Below, one piece after another: positions 11,709 through 22,864 of a stretch of 64,000 nucleotides of DNA (position 1 is its first letter; the number at the start of each line of letters is the position of its first letter). The stretch is from Flaveria trinervia (taxonomy: Eukaryota > Streptophyta > Magnoliopsida > Asterales > Asteraceae): NCBI GenBank assembly GCA_025506515.1, contig CM046442.1:12801406-12865405 (forward strand), read 5' to 3'. The notes below the pieces were generated by a model. That model saw only the letters and a program-made list of their open reading frames with translations. It did no database searches and was not told the origin of the DNA. A program made the translations under genes and the position numbers.

Positions 11709-14121
11709 AAAAGAAGGCTTTTCATTTCATAATTTTAACTGCAATATGATGTATTTGTAAAACACAAAACAATCTTATTTTCAACCAAGTTTAGATCTCC
11801 TCAAACAATTTAATAAAAGAAATCAAGGGAATAGGGTTCCTTTGAGTAAAAACAAATCAAAAATAAAATACTTAACATGAGAACAATAATGTAATTTTAA
11901 GATACACTAACATGTACTAGTCTTGATCTGTTTAATTTGTATTCATCTTTTGTATCCTTTGCTAACTTTTGTTAGTTATTTAATATACATATATACATTT
12001 TGTTGGCCATTAAAAAAAAGTAATTTGATAAAGTCAATAACTAATGACAACAATTGAATTTAATAAGTTTGGTATGCATAAACTTTTTTTTAACTACTAT
12101 ACAACCCTACTTTGTAATACAATTATCTCACTTGTTGTAATTATCCGTTTTGCAACCAGAATCACACATCAACCATCTCGAAGGGTGACTTGACGCTAAG
12201 GCATGCTCATTATTAATAGTTTTAAATACCTTACCTTAACCATATATCTATTTAAATTAAACCTAAGGTTGTTAAGTTTGATAGGTATTAAAGAGATCAC
12301 CTTAACCATTTTAGGCACACATTCAAATTTTACTTATAATTTGGTTTTTCTTATAAGTTCATAATTACATGTTATGAGAACCAATATACAAGCAGAAACA
12401 CCACTACGACTAAAAAATACCACATTTACATCAATGAAAACACACAACCCCAACAATAAGCTGAAAATAATATTTTGTAGCTAAATTAACCTCTTGGTAA
12501 TTTGTTAAACAAGATGGATCAGATTTCTGGCTTGGATTCTCCATGAAAAGAGAATGTAAAAATAGCGCACAGTATAATCAGCTTCGATCATCTGGGGAAA
12601 TAATCATCACTTCCATCATTACTTTCAATAAAACAAAAACCTTCATCAAATCAATTTGAATCAACAAATAAAAGTACAAAAACTCAACAAAATCACATAA
12701 CAAAACAAAAATCAAAAGGATAAACCATAGATCAGATAATTGTAGTCTGGAAGTATTTTTCAATCGACATCGTGTTTTCCGACAACTTTCTCATCATCTC
12801 AAATGAACTCCCAAACCTCATCAGATCGAAACAAAAACGAAAAACTAAAATCAAATAGGTTGCTCAGAAGGATCCATTGGTTGTTTCTAATCATGAGTGG
12901 AAAAACAAGCTTTCCATCATAAAATAGGTAGAATTCAACATCATTGCAGCGATAAATCACTCGAACAAATTGAAATTCAAACCAAAAAACTTGTTAACAT
13001 TAACAATAAGATGAAAATAGATTACAGATACCTTGAATATCGTCGGCGATGGTGATTTGAAGTAGATTGTTTGTGTGTATTTATAATGGAATTGGGGATT
13101 TAGGGTTTCTTGCGGCGGGTGTATACAATAGGGCGAAAGGGGGGAAACATGATTTACAGTTTTTGACCTTCGAGTATTGATAGTTTGTCTCACGCACCTC
13201 TCATTTATGTTTATTTTTAATTTTGATGCCAATATATTTTTTTTATGTGGTATAAACTTATGTCTTGTTTAAAATTTTAAAAATATACATGTTATTTGTT
13301 GTAGGCTCACGAAAGCGCAATTTCAATGTTTTTTGGCATAACGAGGTGAGACGAATAAATTTTTTCTTAAAACAAACACGTGTTTTATCTTGGTTTTATG
13401 TTGTACAGTTTGGTATTTGGTATTGAGACTTTATATTCATTGGTACCTAAGTTCGTTTTAGAGTTCTAATATCTTTTTGGATATCGTAAATTACTTTTGA
13501 GGCTATACTAGTTTTTTTTTAATATTTATCTATTTTAAGTTGTTATTATTTTCATAAAATGTATATATTAGCCTATTTTTGAACATTTACTTCTTCCGGA
13601 GTTTTGTGCAAAATATTTTATGGGATTACACGCATTTTATAATTATGTTTTTTTATGTTCATCTTTGGAACCGAATTTATTTTCATATTGTTTTTGTGTT
13701 ATGTGTTTTTAGGTTTTCTTAGGAACCAAATTTAATTTGCATATTGTTTTTATGTTTATTTGATTTTATTTGATTAGTGCAAAAAATATAAAGATTAGTT
13801 TGTCCTTATGTCAGAGATCGGTAATTTACATCTTATAAAGAGCGGTTTTTAACATGTATCCACATAAACATATATTATGACTAAAAACTTTTCTCACTAT
13901 ACTTCATATAATGCCCGATAATAGTCCTTATAACTGTTTGACTAAACATTAGAATTTAAGCTATGTCTCAAATAATATTCTATATTGTTGGGCACATGCA
14001 TATTCTGATGGCTAAAGAAGTCACATGTAATGTATAAAACACAAATCTTTTAAGACCATAAAGTATTGAAAATAATTCATAAAAAATATGATATATTCAA
14101 TTGGTAATTTATTTTGATAAG
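11709..14121. other. AT-rich intergenic DNA
   Basis: No protein-coding similarity is recognised. The only patterned part is 12480-13150 on the minus strand, described separately as a possible promoter with a first exon. The remainder (11709-12480 and 13150-14121) is AT-rich, with poly(A/T) runs and no defined repeats. Confidence 0.5.
13030..13110 (-). promoter_or_regulatory. Possible minus-strand promoter and first exon of a non-coding transcript
   Basis: Read on the minus strand, a TATA-like TTATAAATACAC (near 13078-13092) is followed by a short CA-rich leader. A good splice donor, CAAG|GTATCTG, comes next near 13030. No meaningful open frame continues downstream toward 12480. This would suit a spliced non-coding RNA or a dead gene, and the evidence is only motif-level. 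Confidence 0.2.
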
Positions 14122-14126
14122 AGGTG

Positions 14127-14935
14127 TGCAGGACCGTTGAAGGGTGGTCACTTACAACACAACAACATAAAGACGAGAGTAACTTAACTTGATCAAACAG
14201 TGAACTGGATTAACCACAAGTAAAGACACTAAGAACACAAGTAATTAAGAGATAGAACACAAGAGCAAGATACCCAATGAGATGGTTTTAAAAATTGCAG
14301 TATATTGCCTTCTCAATGTTCTATTACAAGTGTTACAAAGCATAAAAGAAAGTTATAAGAACATGAGATACTTATACTACATCCTACAGCCGGCCATACT
14401 ATGAAAGCCAGCTGGATACAATTGACTAGACGCAACACAAAATCAATTGTAGAGTCAAAAAGACAGATTGCCTTTTTGACTTTGCGACTATGACATGCCA
14501 TAGCTCACATCCTTATCTATTACAAAAAGGATAAAGTACATGAAGTAGAAAGTTTACAGACTCAAGACCTCAATATACAGTTACCAAAAGCATGGACCTT
14601 TTCACCAACTCATGCAAGTTAGTGACTTTATAGAGTTGCAGCGGAAAGGGGTCCAGCTTTATGGAAAAGTACATCAGGTAAAGCATGTTGTTAAAAGTCT
14701 TCGAAAGAAATCTGTCTTCAAGAGTTGAGATTCAGAAGACTTTGTCTCTGAAGCTTCGGAAGACTTCATCTTTGGCTTCGGAAGATATTGGCTTGGCTTT
14801 GGAAGCTTTCACACTTAGAATATTTCAGTTGCTTGTGTGAAACTTCCAAATTATTCTTCTTCAGTACTTGTGCAACATGCATGTAGAAAGAATTTGAGTG
14901 TTTGGTTGCTCTAGCCTCTTCATATAATCTCTACA
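14127..14935 (-). repeat. Element C 3' LTR
   Basis: In plus orientation it starts TGCAGGACCG and ends CTCTACA. It is near-identical in layout to 16532-17340 and related to the solo LTR at 24243-25022. A purine-rich tract (minus strand, 14936-14950) lies on its inner side. Confidence 0.9.
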
Positions 14936-14976
14936 AACTCTCCCTAGGCGGATGCTACCAAAACACCTTTAAGACT

Positions 14977-16412
14977 TCAGATATCAACAGTCCTCATCAG
15001 GATAATGACTAGCCCTTTCTTCATAAGATGATCAGGATCCTTCAGACTATCAAAGTGACTTCTCATGTCAAAGAGATCATACAGAGGCAACTGAAACATG
15101 TCTTGCAAAGTGTAGACATTTTCAATGCCATGATAGCTAATGACATGCCAACTTTCTGGATTTGTAGTGTATATCCAGGACAGGATGGGTCTTTCTGATG
15201 CTAGAGGAGCTATTGGAATGGGAGATGATGGAGCATCCTCTGGCTGCACATCCTCAGGATGTTTTGACTCATCCTGGGGTTCAGAAAAGGATGCAGTCTT
15301 CTTCTTCTTTGGCTTTGGCTTTAGCTTTGAAGCCATCCTTTTCTTTCTCTTTATCACATTTAACTGAGAAGACTGGCCTGTAGCACAAGATTGAACTTCA
15401 TTGTCTTTCTAAGTTGGGTCTTCCTTTCTCACAGGTTTAGAAGGAGAGGGAGGTTGACCCTGCTCTGGATCAGAAGATGAAGCTTGCTGAGATTCAGCAG
15501 GAGGTCTAGGTTGTGTTGTCTCTGGTTGTTCAATCTTAACCTCCACTTCAGGTGGAGCTTGACTTGGAGGGGAGTGTAAGTCAATCAGCTCTCCACTCCT
15601 TATCTTCTGCTTGATCACCCTTATATGCTCATCCATAGTGGATAGAGACATGGGGCCAAGTCTGTTTCCGGAGAATCCATACAACTTCAAAAAGCTCATC
15701 ATCCTTTGCCTGTCTGCAGACTTCTTCATACTCTTCTGGATGATGGCTCTTGACTTAGCACTTCTTCCCTTAGCTTTATTTTGGTTGTCTTTCTTTCCTT
15801 GACTGTCTCAAGTTCAAGTTGTTTGAGATACTCAAACTCAATATAGTCAAAGGATAAGGGAAGAAGTGTTTTTGCCTGATAGAGGCCTGTGGCATTCAGG
15901 TAGTTGATCATCTTGATCATTTCTTCTTCTTATCTACCTGAGGTTCTTGTTGAACCACATCCTCATATACAGGACTTTCTTGAACTGGGAAGAGAGTAGG
16001 CACATGCTTGTACAATCTTTTCTTCTTCTGTCTTCTTTGATTTGTACTAGTAGCTCTGCATCTTCTACCTCTTTCTTCTCTCTTGACCTTTCCAAGTCAA
16101 CCAATTCATTCAGTTCATCCAAGGGGAGAGAAATGACATTGTCTATGTCATAGTTCCTAGTCTGGAGATAGTTAATCCTGGCTGCCCTTAACCTATCATT
16201 TTGAGTATCTAGTCTAGGGGCAACCTGATAGCAGACTCCATGAGTCTTGCAGACTTAGAAGAGAAACTTTCTCCCCTTAGCTTCCTTTTTTTTCTCTCTC
16301 TCTCCTCCTCTTCAATCTCCTTAGATGTCATCTTTCTTTTCTCTTTGTCACTCACAGACCTTTGTGACTCAGGATGGAGGTATGACAACAACAGAAGAGC
16401 CCTAATCATCAT
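14977..16412 (-). pseudogene. Accessory-protein C-terminal fragment carried by element C
   Basis: Read from 16412 down to 14977, several minus-strand frames follow each other with stops or shifts between them. They give a basic and acidic helical stretch rich in E, R and K (16400-16200), a further charged coil (about 16120-15934), a run about 15920-15730, and a segment with L-S-T-M-D-E-H-I-R (about 15640). A P/Q/E-rich linker comes next, then K-P-K-P-K-K-K-K, and a C-terminal hydrophobic domain (15200-14977). The layout of charged coil, linker and small C-terminal domain resembles the second half of the long accessory frames of elements D and B. The sequence match itself is weak. There is no nucleic-acid-binding or enzymatic motif. 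Confidence 0.6.
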
Positions 16413-16518
16413 TAGAGTTCAAAGGCAACAAGAGATATTCAACTTTCACACCTTGAACTTCTATGAAGGTCTGGATTTAGTCAACATACCACTTGTCAAT
16501 CCAAGCAGGATTGTTAAG

Positions 16519-16530
16519 CTCTGATACCAA
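16519..16530 (-). other. Primer binding site of element C
   Basis: The minus strand reads TTGGTATCAGAG next to the right LTR. This is complementary to the 3' end of initiator tRNA-Met and fixes the element's direction. Confidence 0.85.
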
Positions 16531-16531
16531 A

Positions 16532-17340
16532 TGCAGGACCGTTGAAGGGTGGTCACTTATAACACAACAACACAAAGAGGAGAGTAACTTAACTTGATCA
16601 AACAGTGAACTGGATTAACCACAAGTAAAGACACTAAGAACACAAGTAATTAAGAGACAGAACACAAGAGCATGATACCCAAGGAGATGGTTTTCAAGAT
16701 TGCACTATATTGCCTTCTCAATGTTCAATTACAAGTGTTACAAAGCATAAAAGAAAGTTACAAGAACATGAGATACTTATACTACATCCTACAATCGGTC
16801 ATACTATGAAAGCCAGCTGGATACAATTGACTAGACACAACACAAAATCAATTGTAGAGTCAAAAATGCAGATTGCCTTTTTGACTTTGTGATTATTACA
16901 TGCCATGCTCACATCCTTATCTATTACAAAAAAGATAAAGTACATGAAGTAGAAATTTTACAGACTCAAGATCTCAATGTACAATTACCAAAAGCATGGA
17001 CCTTTTCACCAACTCATGCAAGTTGGTGAATTTATAGAGTTGCAGCGGAAAGGGGTCCAGCTTTATGGAAAAGTACATCAAGTAAAGCATGTTATTAAAA
17101 GTTTTCGAAAGAAATCTGTCTTCAAGAGTTGAGCTTCGGAAGACTTTGTCTCTGAAGCTTCGGAAGACTTCATCTTTGGCTTCGGAAGATATTGGTCATG
17201 GCTTCAGAAGATTTCACACTTGGAATATTTCAGTTGCTTGTGTGAAACTTCCGAAGCATTCTTCTTCAGTACTTGTGCAGCATGCATGTAGAAAGACTTT
17301 GAGTGTTTGGTTGCTCCAGCCTTTTCATATAATCTCTACA
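16532..17340 (-). repeat. Element C 5' LTR
   Basis: This 809-bp copy matches 14127-14935. In plus orientation it starts TGCAGGACCG and ends CTCTACA. It is bounded by the PBS on the inner side and by the target-site copy AGGTC on the outer side. Confidence 0.9.
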
Positions 17341-17345
17341 AGGTC

Positions 17346-17779
17346 CAATAATATTTGAGCATTCTAATTGTATTTTATAGTACCTCATGTATCATACGAA
17401 TTGAATAGATAAAATATTGAATAGTTAGTAACGAAAATTAATGAATCGATATTTAATGATAAGATATGACTAAAATTATATATGAGTTACAATTATAAAT
17501 AATAAAATAATGATATTATTTTTTAAAACTATTTTTTAAAGATAATATTTTGTTCCAAAACAACTGTTCCGACTTCTTACATCTCCATAAGCCTGGCTAC
17601 TAATCTTACACTAATTGGCAGCTAGGATGTACCTTAGAAACATTTTGGTTAGGCTTACGTCGGTGCGTTCATCAGGGGTTCAAAGCATTTTAGAAATAAA
17701 TTTGTGTAACGAGTCACTTTTCGAGTAACTCAAAACAATTTAAAATGTGGCATTTTACTATAGTAACTCTTTAATATCT
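17346..17779. other. Unassigned AT-rich spacer
   Basis: Between element C and the Copia fragment I see no gene, repeat unit or structured signal. Confidence 0.4.
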
Positions 17780-18179
17780 TAGGGCTCATAAAAGCAACAA
17801 ACTGTTGCGTTGTCATAATACGAGTTGGAATTCATGGCCGCTGCTGCTGCAGCGGCATGCCAAGCCATTTGGTTAAAAGGGTTACTTAGCGACTTGACAT
17901 GAAAGAAAGAAGAGATGGTCATGCTAAGGATAGACAATGAATTAGCAATAACATTGATAAAAATCCTGTGTTCCATGGTCATATCAAGCACATTAATACA
18001 TGTTTTCATTTCATACGAGAGTGTGTTGAAAGAAAAGAAATTCAAGTCAAGCACATCCAAGGTGTTGAGCAAAGGGCAGATATATTAACAATGGCATTGC
18101 CTAGAATCAAGTTTAAAAAAATGCGAATACTGCTAAGAGTGAAGGATTTGGGTGGAACAACAAAGGATTAAGGGGTGAA
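17780..18179 (+). pseudogene. Ty1/Copia RNase H C-terminal fragment
   Basis: From about 17785 the plus strand encodes the end of a Copia polyprotein. It has the K-Q-Q-T-V-A-L-S-S run, an S-E-F-M-A-A block, A-C-Q-A-I-W-L, then V-F-H-G-H-I-K-H-I-N-T and a D-I-L-T-x-A-L-P-R-I-K-F tail ending G-V-K-D-L-G-G-T. Frameshifts occur in the middle. A purine tract follows and the LTR begins at 18180. The rest of the element is absent to the left, so this is a truncated relic from a family different from element D. Confidence 0.85.
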
Positions 18180-18449
18180 TGATGATAATCCTTTATTAGT
18201 TTTTTGAAGATAAGTATATATTTGAAAGTTTGTATTTAAAAGTTTGTATTTAAAAGTTTGAGTCTATCTAGTAGAAGATAAGTTAGAGTCATTAGCTCTT
18301 TATCCATTCATATTAGTATAAATAGATGGCTTGGGTCTTTGTAATTGTTAAGTGAGTTTTAAGTTAATAAAACAAAAAAAGACATCATGGAGACTGTCCT
18401 CTTCACAAAACATCGGTGTGTTTATTTTTCTTTGCTTTGATATCCAACA
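18180..18449 (+). repeat. 3' LTR of the truncated Copia fragment
   Basis: It begins TGATGATAATCC after a purine-rich tract and ends GATATCCAACA, about 270 bp. A TATA-like TATAAATAG lies near 18319, as in short Copia LTRs. Two tandem TTTGTATTTAAAAG units sit near 18223-18255. Confidence 0.7.
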
Positions 18450-18724
18450 CTCCCCACTTCATTTCCCTTGGATATCTTAGAGTAACCGGTGTAATGAAAT
18501 CCTCCGTTTAAAACAACGAATTTACCAACACCGGTTTCGAATATGACGTGTTGGTTTTGGAGATTGCAAAATTGAGCTTTTCGTGTTGATTTTACTTCTC
18601 ATAATCATGGTGATGATGGATGTAGGATTGAGGGTGTATGATGAAGAAAGAAGATAGAGCCTTAGATTGGGGTTTTTTGATTGTAGCTAGAGTGAAGCGG
18701 GTTTAGGAGATTGAGGGTCAATAT

Positions 18725-18769
<45 letters not shown>

Positions 18770-19289
18770 AGAAGGGTATTTTCGTTTTTTCACATAAATT
18801 TAATAGAAACTGCTAACAGTGTTAGGTTTACGGACCACGATTATAACAATTTTTTTACCAATCATCTACGCAAAATAACAGAAAAGAATTAACACAAAAA
18901 CTCAACAAGCAAATCTTGTATTAAACCAGAGATGAAAAAAAAAATTTACTCACATATATTATATTTTTATTGATTCTAAACCTAAATGTCTTCAAAAATC
19001 ATCAACCCCAACCTTTTCCTACTGATTTTAGTGAAATGTTTTGAATGCTAAGTTTTCTTAAAAATGCATTGCACCCCTAAATTAAAAAATGTTTGTTGAA
19101 CATGTTCGATACTAAAATTACATTTTATGTTATACATGGTTTTGAGCATGTTTCATTGGAATTATTTAAGTTATTATCAAATTGTAAAACTTTTAGAAAA
19201 TTTGTGTTATAGTTTTGATTTTTGTAATTTCTAAAGCCAAATAATGTGTTTCTTATTGTCGTTATACTATCTATGATCATAACTATATC
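18450..19289. other. Spacer with AT microsatellite
   Basis: An (AT)n tract lies at about 18728-18770. The remainder is AT-rich without recognised coding sequence, up to the TTA target site of the Harbinger element. Confidence 0.5.
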
Positions 19290-19554
19290 TTAGAGGTTGT
19301 TTGTTTGGGTCTTAATGACCCTGGTTAGGCGCAAAAGTCTAACTCGGCCAGACCTTAGTGTTCGGTTGAATACCACTGATTGAATAAGAGCTCTTATTCC
19401 TTCTCTTATTAAGTCAGAGATGCTCATCTATTTGACCTAAAATACTATCACACAGACATCCACCTACCCCTTCCCTTCCATTGTGCTCGCTGGTCATAGC
19501 CAGCGCAACACCTCCTCTCTGCCCTTTCATCTCAAACTCGCAGTCGCCCATTCA

Positions 19555-19800
19555 GCTATAACCTCGCGGCCGCCCCTTCAGCACTCAATTCTGCCCCTTT
19601 AGCTCCAAGTCTTTGACTGCCCCTTTAACAATTGCTTCCGCCCCTTCAGCTCCAAGTCGTGGCCGCCCCTTCAGCACTCATTTCCACCCCTTCAGCTCCA
19701 ACTCATGACCGCCCCTTCAGCACTAGCTTCCGCCCCTTCAGCACTCGCTTCCGCCCCTTCAGCACTCGCGACCGCCCCTAGAGCTCCAAGTCATGGGCGC
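19555..19800. repeat. C-rich minisatellite
   Basis: About ten imperfect units of roughly 20-24 bp, each containing CCGCCCCTTCAGC or a close variant followed by ACTC or TCCAA. This is an unusually GC-rich patch in AT-rich DNA. It lies inside the left arm of the Harbinger element. Confidence 0.75.
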
Positions 19801-20001
19801 CCCATTTAGCTCTAACCTTGCGGTTTGTTTACATGATGCTCCTCTGTTTTTTTGGCTTTGATTCAATCTGTTTACATGATTTGGCTTAAAATGGTGTTAA
19901 TGTAACCAAAAATATGATTTTGGCTTTGGATCAATCTATTTTTTGTGGCTTATCAATCTTATATTGGCTTAGGGGCACTAAGATAATAAAATAGATATGT
20001 T

Positions 20002-22514
20002 AGTAACACCCAGTTATTTTAAAGTCAAGAAAGAAGAATAAAGTGAAAAAAAAGGAAAAGAAATAAACCCAAGTCTAGGGGTAAAAAGTGTCCAAAAGGA
20101 CAAAATATTTGAAAAGTTGGTGATAAAGGTGGCATGGCCACCCATCACCCTTTCTACACACAAAACTTTCGGATTTTTAGAGAGAGAAGTAGCAGGAAGC
20201 AGAGAACTCTCAGGTTTGAAGAGAAACAAGTTGAAAAGTGCGAATTCAAGGTAAGAATTCATGTTTTTATGGTGTTCTTAACTGGTAATATCCGTGGGTC
20301 TATGCTTATGTGTGTTTAAATGTGTTTAGGTATGTTTTTAGTGGGTTCTAGGCGGTTGAATTCAATTTGCAAACGAGTTTGGAAGAAAGCCATACTCAAG
20401 AGCTTCAAAGGTGAGTTCTAGAACCTCTCTTTTACTGGTTTTTAACTATTTTGGGGATGGAAATGCATGAATGTATGTTTTCATTAAACTGGGTTTTGGA
20501 CCCGTATGTTTGACTTTGGGTATGTTGAGTGTATGATGTGATGTATGATTATGTTCATGATTGATAATGTATGATAGGATTTCTAAGGCTTAGAGGGTAA
20601 GATTTAAGCTTAGAACATGATGAATGGTGTATGGGGATGTAATCTGATGTTTTAGGCTCATGTGTTAAGTTTTTGAATCTGCCTAAGTGTTGGAAAGTAA
20701 ATGCGGATGAGTAATGGGGAGAAATGCGTATGAACAGTTAATGCGGATGAGCATTAACTTAAGTATGGGAAATGCGGATGGCTAATGCGGATGAATCGTT
20801 AATACGGATGAGCATTAACTTAAGTATGGGAAACGCGGACGACTAATGCGGATGAACAGTTAATGTGGATGAGCATTAACTTAAGTATGGGAAATGCGGA
20901 CGGCTAATGTGGATGAACAGTTAATGCAGATGATCATTAACTTAAGTATGGGAAATGCGGACGGCTAATGTAGATGAATAGTTAATGCGAATGAGCATTA
21001 ACATAAGTATGGCAAATGCGGGCGGCTAATACGGATGAACAGTTAATGTGGATGAGCATTAACTTAAGTATGGAAAATGGGGATGGCTAATGCGGATGAA
21101 CAGTCAATGCGGAAGAGCATTGACTTAAGTATGGGAAATGCGGATGGCTAATGCGGATGAGTAAGGCTAATGCAGATGAGAAAGTCTAAGTGTGAACGAA
21201 TGCGGACGACTAATGCGGATGAAGCATGGAAAATGTGGATGAAGCTTGGGAAATGCGGATGAACAAGGGACAAATGCGGATGAACTATGGCATATCGGAT
21301 GAACCCTTAGACTGTTTTCTGACTTCTTGGAAAAGGGTGAAATGTAGGCTTTGACTTGGGAGGTTCCCGAGGCTATGTAGGTTAACTGATTGAGGTTCTA
21401 GTTGTTATGATGGGCATGTTATGATGTATGATTGGTGCATGATGATGATGATGTTGCATGATTATGCATGTTATGTATGTATGATGTTGCCCTGTATGAT
21501 GATGATGTTTGTGTATGTTATGTTCCTTATATGATGTATGTTTATCTTTCCCATGACTTTACGTTGAATGATAATGAATGAATGAAAGTAGTATGTAACG
21601 TAAAGTGAAAGATAATGAAAGAGGAACATGAAGTAAGAATGCATGCATTAATGAATGATGAAGTAAAGAAAGCCTTGCAAGCATAGTATGACGGGACACG
21701 CCATTAAAAGGTGTTAGCCCAACGGTGTGCGGATTCGCTACGTTGGGAGGATGCACATTGGGGTATTTCTTTGTGATTGACCATTTGTATGGAACCATTG
21801 TTGCTTGCCTTAGGTACTGTGGCCAGAGGTGCTGGGCACCGTGAATGAAGGTCTATGATAGGCTTAGGTCCAGTACCACGAGCATGAAGGGCATAGCACA
21901 TGACAATGGTATACCTGAACTTTATCTTAGGTACTGTGCTAGAGGTGTTGGGCACCGTGAATGAAGGTCTATGATAGGCTTAGGCCCAGTACCATGAGCA
22001 TGAAGGGTAAAATGCATGGTGTTGATGAAAAGAAAATATGTAATGATAAACAAACGAATGAAAGTAAGAATGTATGAACGAATGGAAGTTAAAGAACGAA
22101 TAATGAAGATAATAATGATATTATCTATGCGTACGTATGATGTGTGATCACATGTTAAAGAAACGAACGGTTTAATGAAATTAAAAGTATGTTTTAATGT
22201 AAAACTAGAACTCACTCAACAACGCTGACTTTTTATGCACTTTCCAGTTGGCAGGTGAGCATTGCTGAGGATGGCGCGGGGCAGCTACTCAACTCTTTTG
22301 GAATGACATCCATTTATATAACGCTTTTGTGATGTAATGCAACAATGTATTTTGTAATTGATTAACGATGTATTATTTTGAAAAAGCCACTATAATGAAA
22401 TGAAATGTCATTTTTGAATGTTTCCGCTGCAATATTTTTGTAAAATAAATGAAAATGTATGTTTTATGTGCAATGATTTGCCAGCTGTAAGCGTCCCGAG
22501 AACAGGGCCTTACA
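20002..22514 (+). repeat. Gypsy 5' LTR
   Basis: About 2513 bp, ending GGGCCTTACA just before the PBS. It contains a 61-bp tandem array (20700-21305). It matches 42799-45336 throughout with scattered substitutions and small indels, so the insertion is not very recent. Confidence 0.9.
20700..21305 (+). repeat. 61-bp tandem array of hairpin units in the Gypsy 5' LTR
   Basis: About seven units repeat at exactly 61 bp. Each has three ATGCGGATG-type words and one inverted repeat, GTTAATGC then a 6-base loop then GCATTAAC. Examples start at 20737, 20798, 20859, 20920, 20981, 21042 and 21103. The last unit has GTCAATGC and GCATTGAC, so both arms changed and pairing is kept. Looser GCGGATGA-spaced units continue to 21305. 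Confidence 0.9.
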
Positions 22515-22517
22515 AGT

Positions 22518-22529
22518 TGGTATCAGAGC
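22518..22529 (+). other. Gypsy primer binding site
   Basis: TGGTATCAGAGC lies three bases after the LTR end and is complementary to initiator tRNA-Met. Confidence 0.9.
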
Positions 22530-22864
22530 CAAAGTTTAAGTGAAATGGGTAAAATTTGAAAATAAACCTAAACTGAAAACGGGACGGAAAGGGGAAGGGA
22601 TGCCAATCTGAGTAGCTGCGTGCCATCAGGTTTTTTTCTTAATGTTAACCGGTATTACGTGCGCATGTTATGTAGTTATGTGTTTCTGGTAGAATTAGAT
22701 ACTGATGTAGTCAGGATAGGTGATGCTTGGGGTATGAAGAGTAAAGTAAGTGGCTAATCACAACTGACCACTGTAATTAGTGACTTACTATACTTGACAT
22801 AAACAGAGCTGTTTCCTTGAATGACCATGTTGGTGTTTGAATCTTTTAGCGTGTGTGTGTGAGG

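Larger units (their letters stand above)
14127..17340 (-). mobile_element. Small non-autonomous LTR retrotransposon (element C)
   Basis: Two 809-bp direct LTRs (14127-14935 and 16532-17340) flank a 1.6-kb interior. The flanking 5-mers are AGGTG (14122-14126) and AGGTC (17341-17345), a target-site duplication with one later change. The PBS lies beside the right LTR, so the element runs on the minus strand. The interior encodes only fragments of an accessory protein (14977-16412), with no gag, protease, integrase or RT. Equal LTR lengths and high similarity suggest a fairly recent insertion mobilised by another element. Confidence 0.9.

Noticed and set aside
20700..21305. Regularly spaced repeats that could be read as a CRISPR array
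   Set aside because: The units are contiguous 61-bp tandem copies with no unique spacers, they recur in the second LTR of a plant retroelement, and there are no cas genes.
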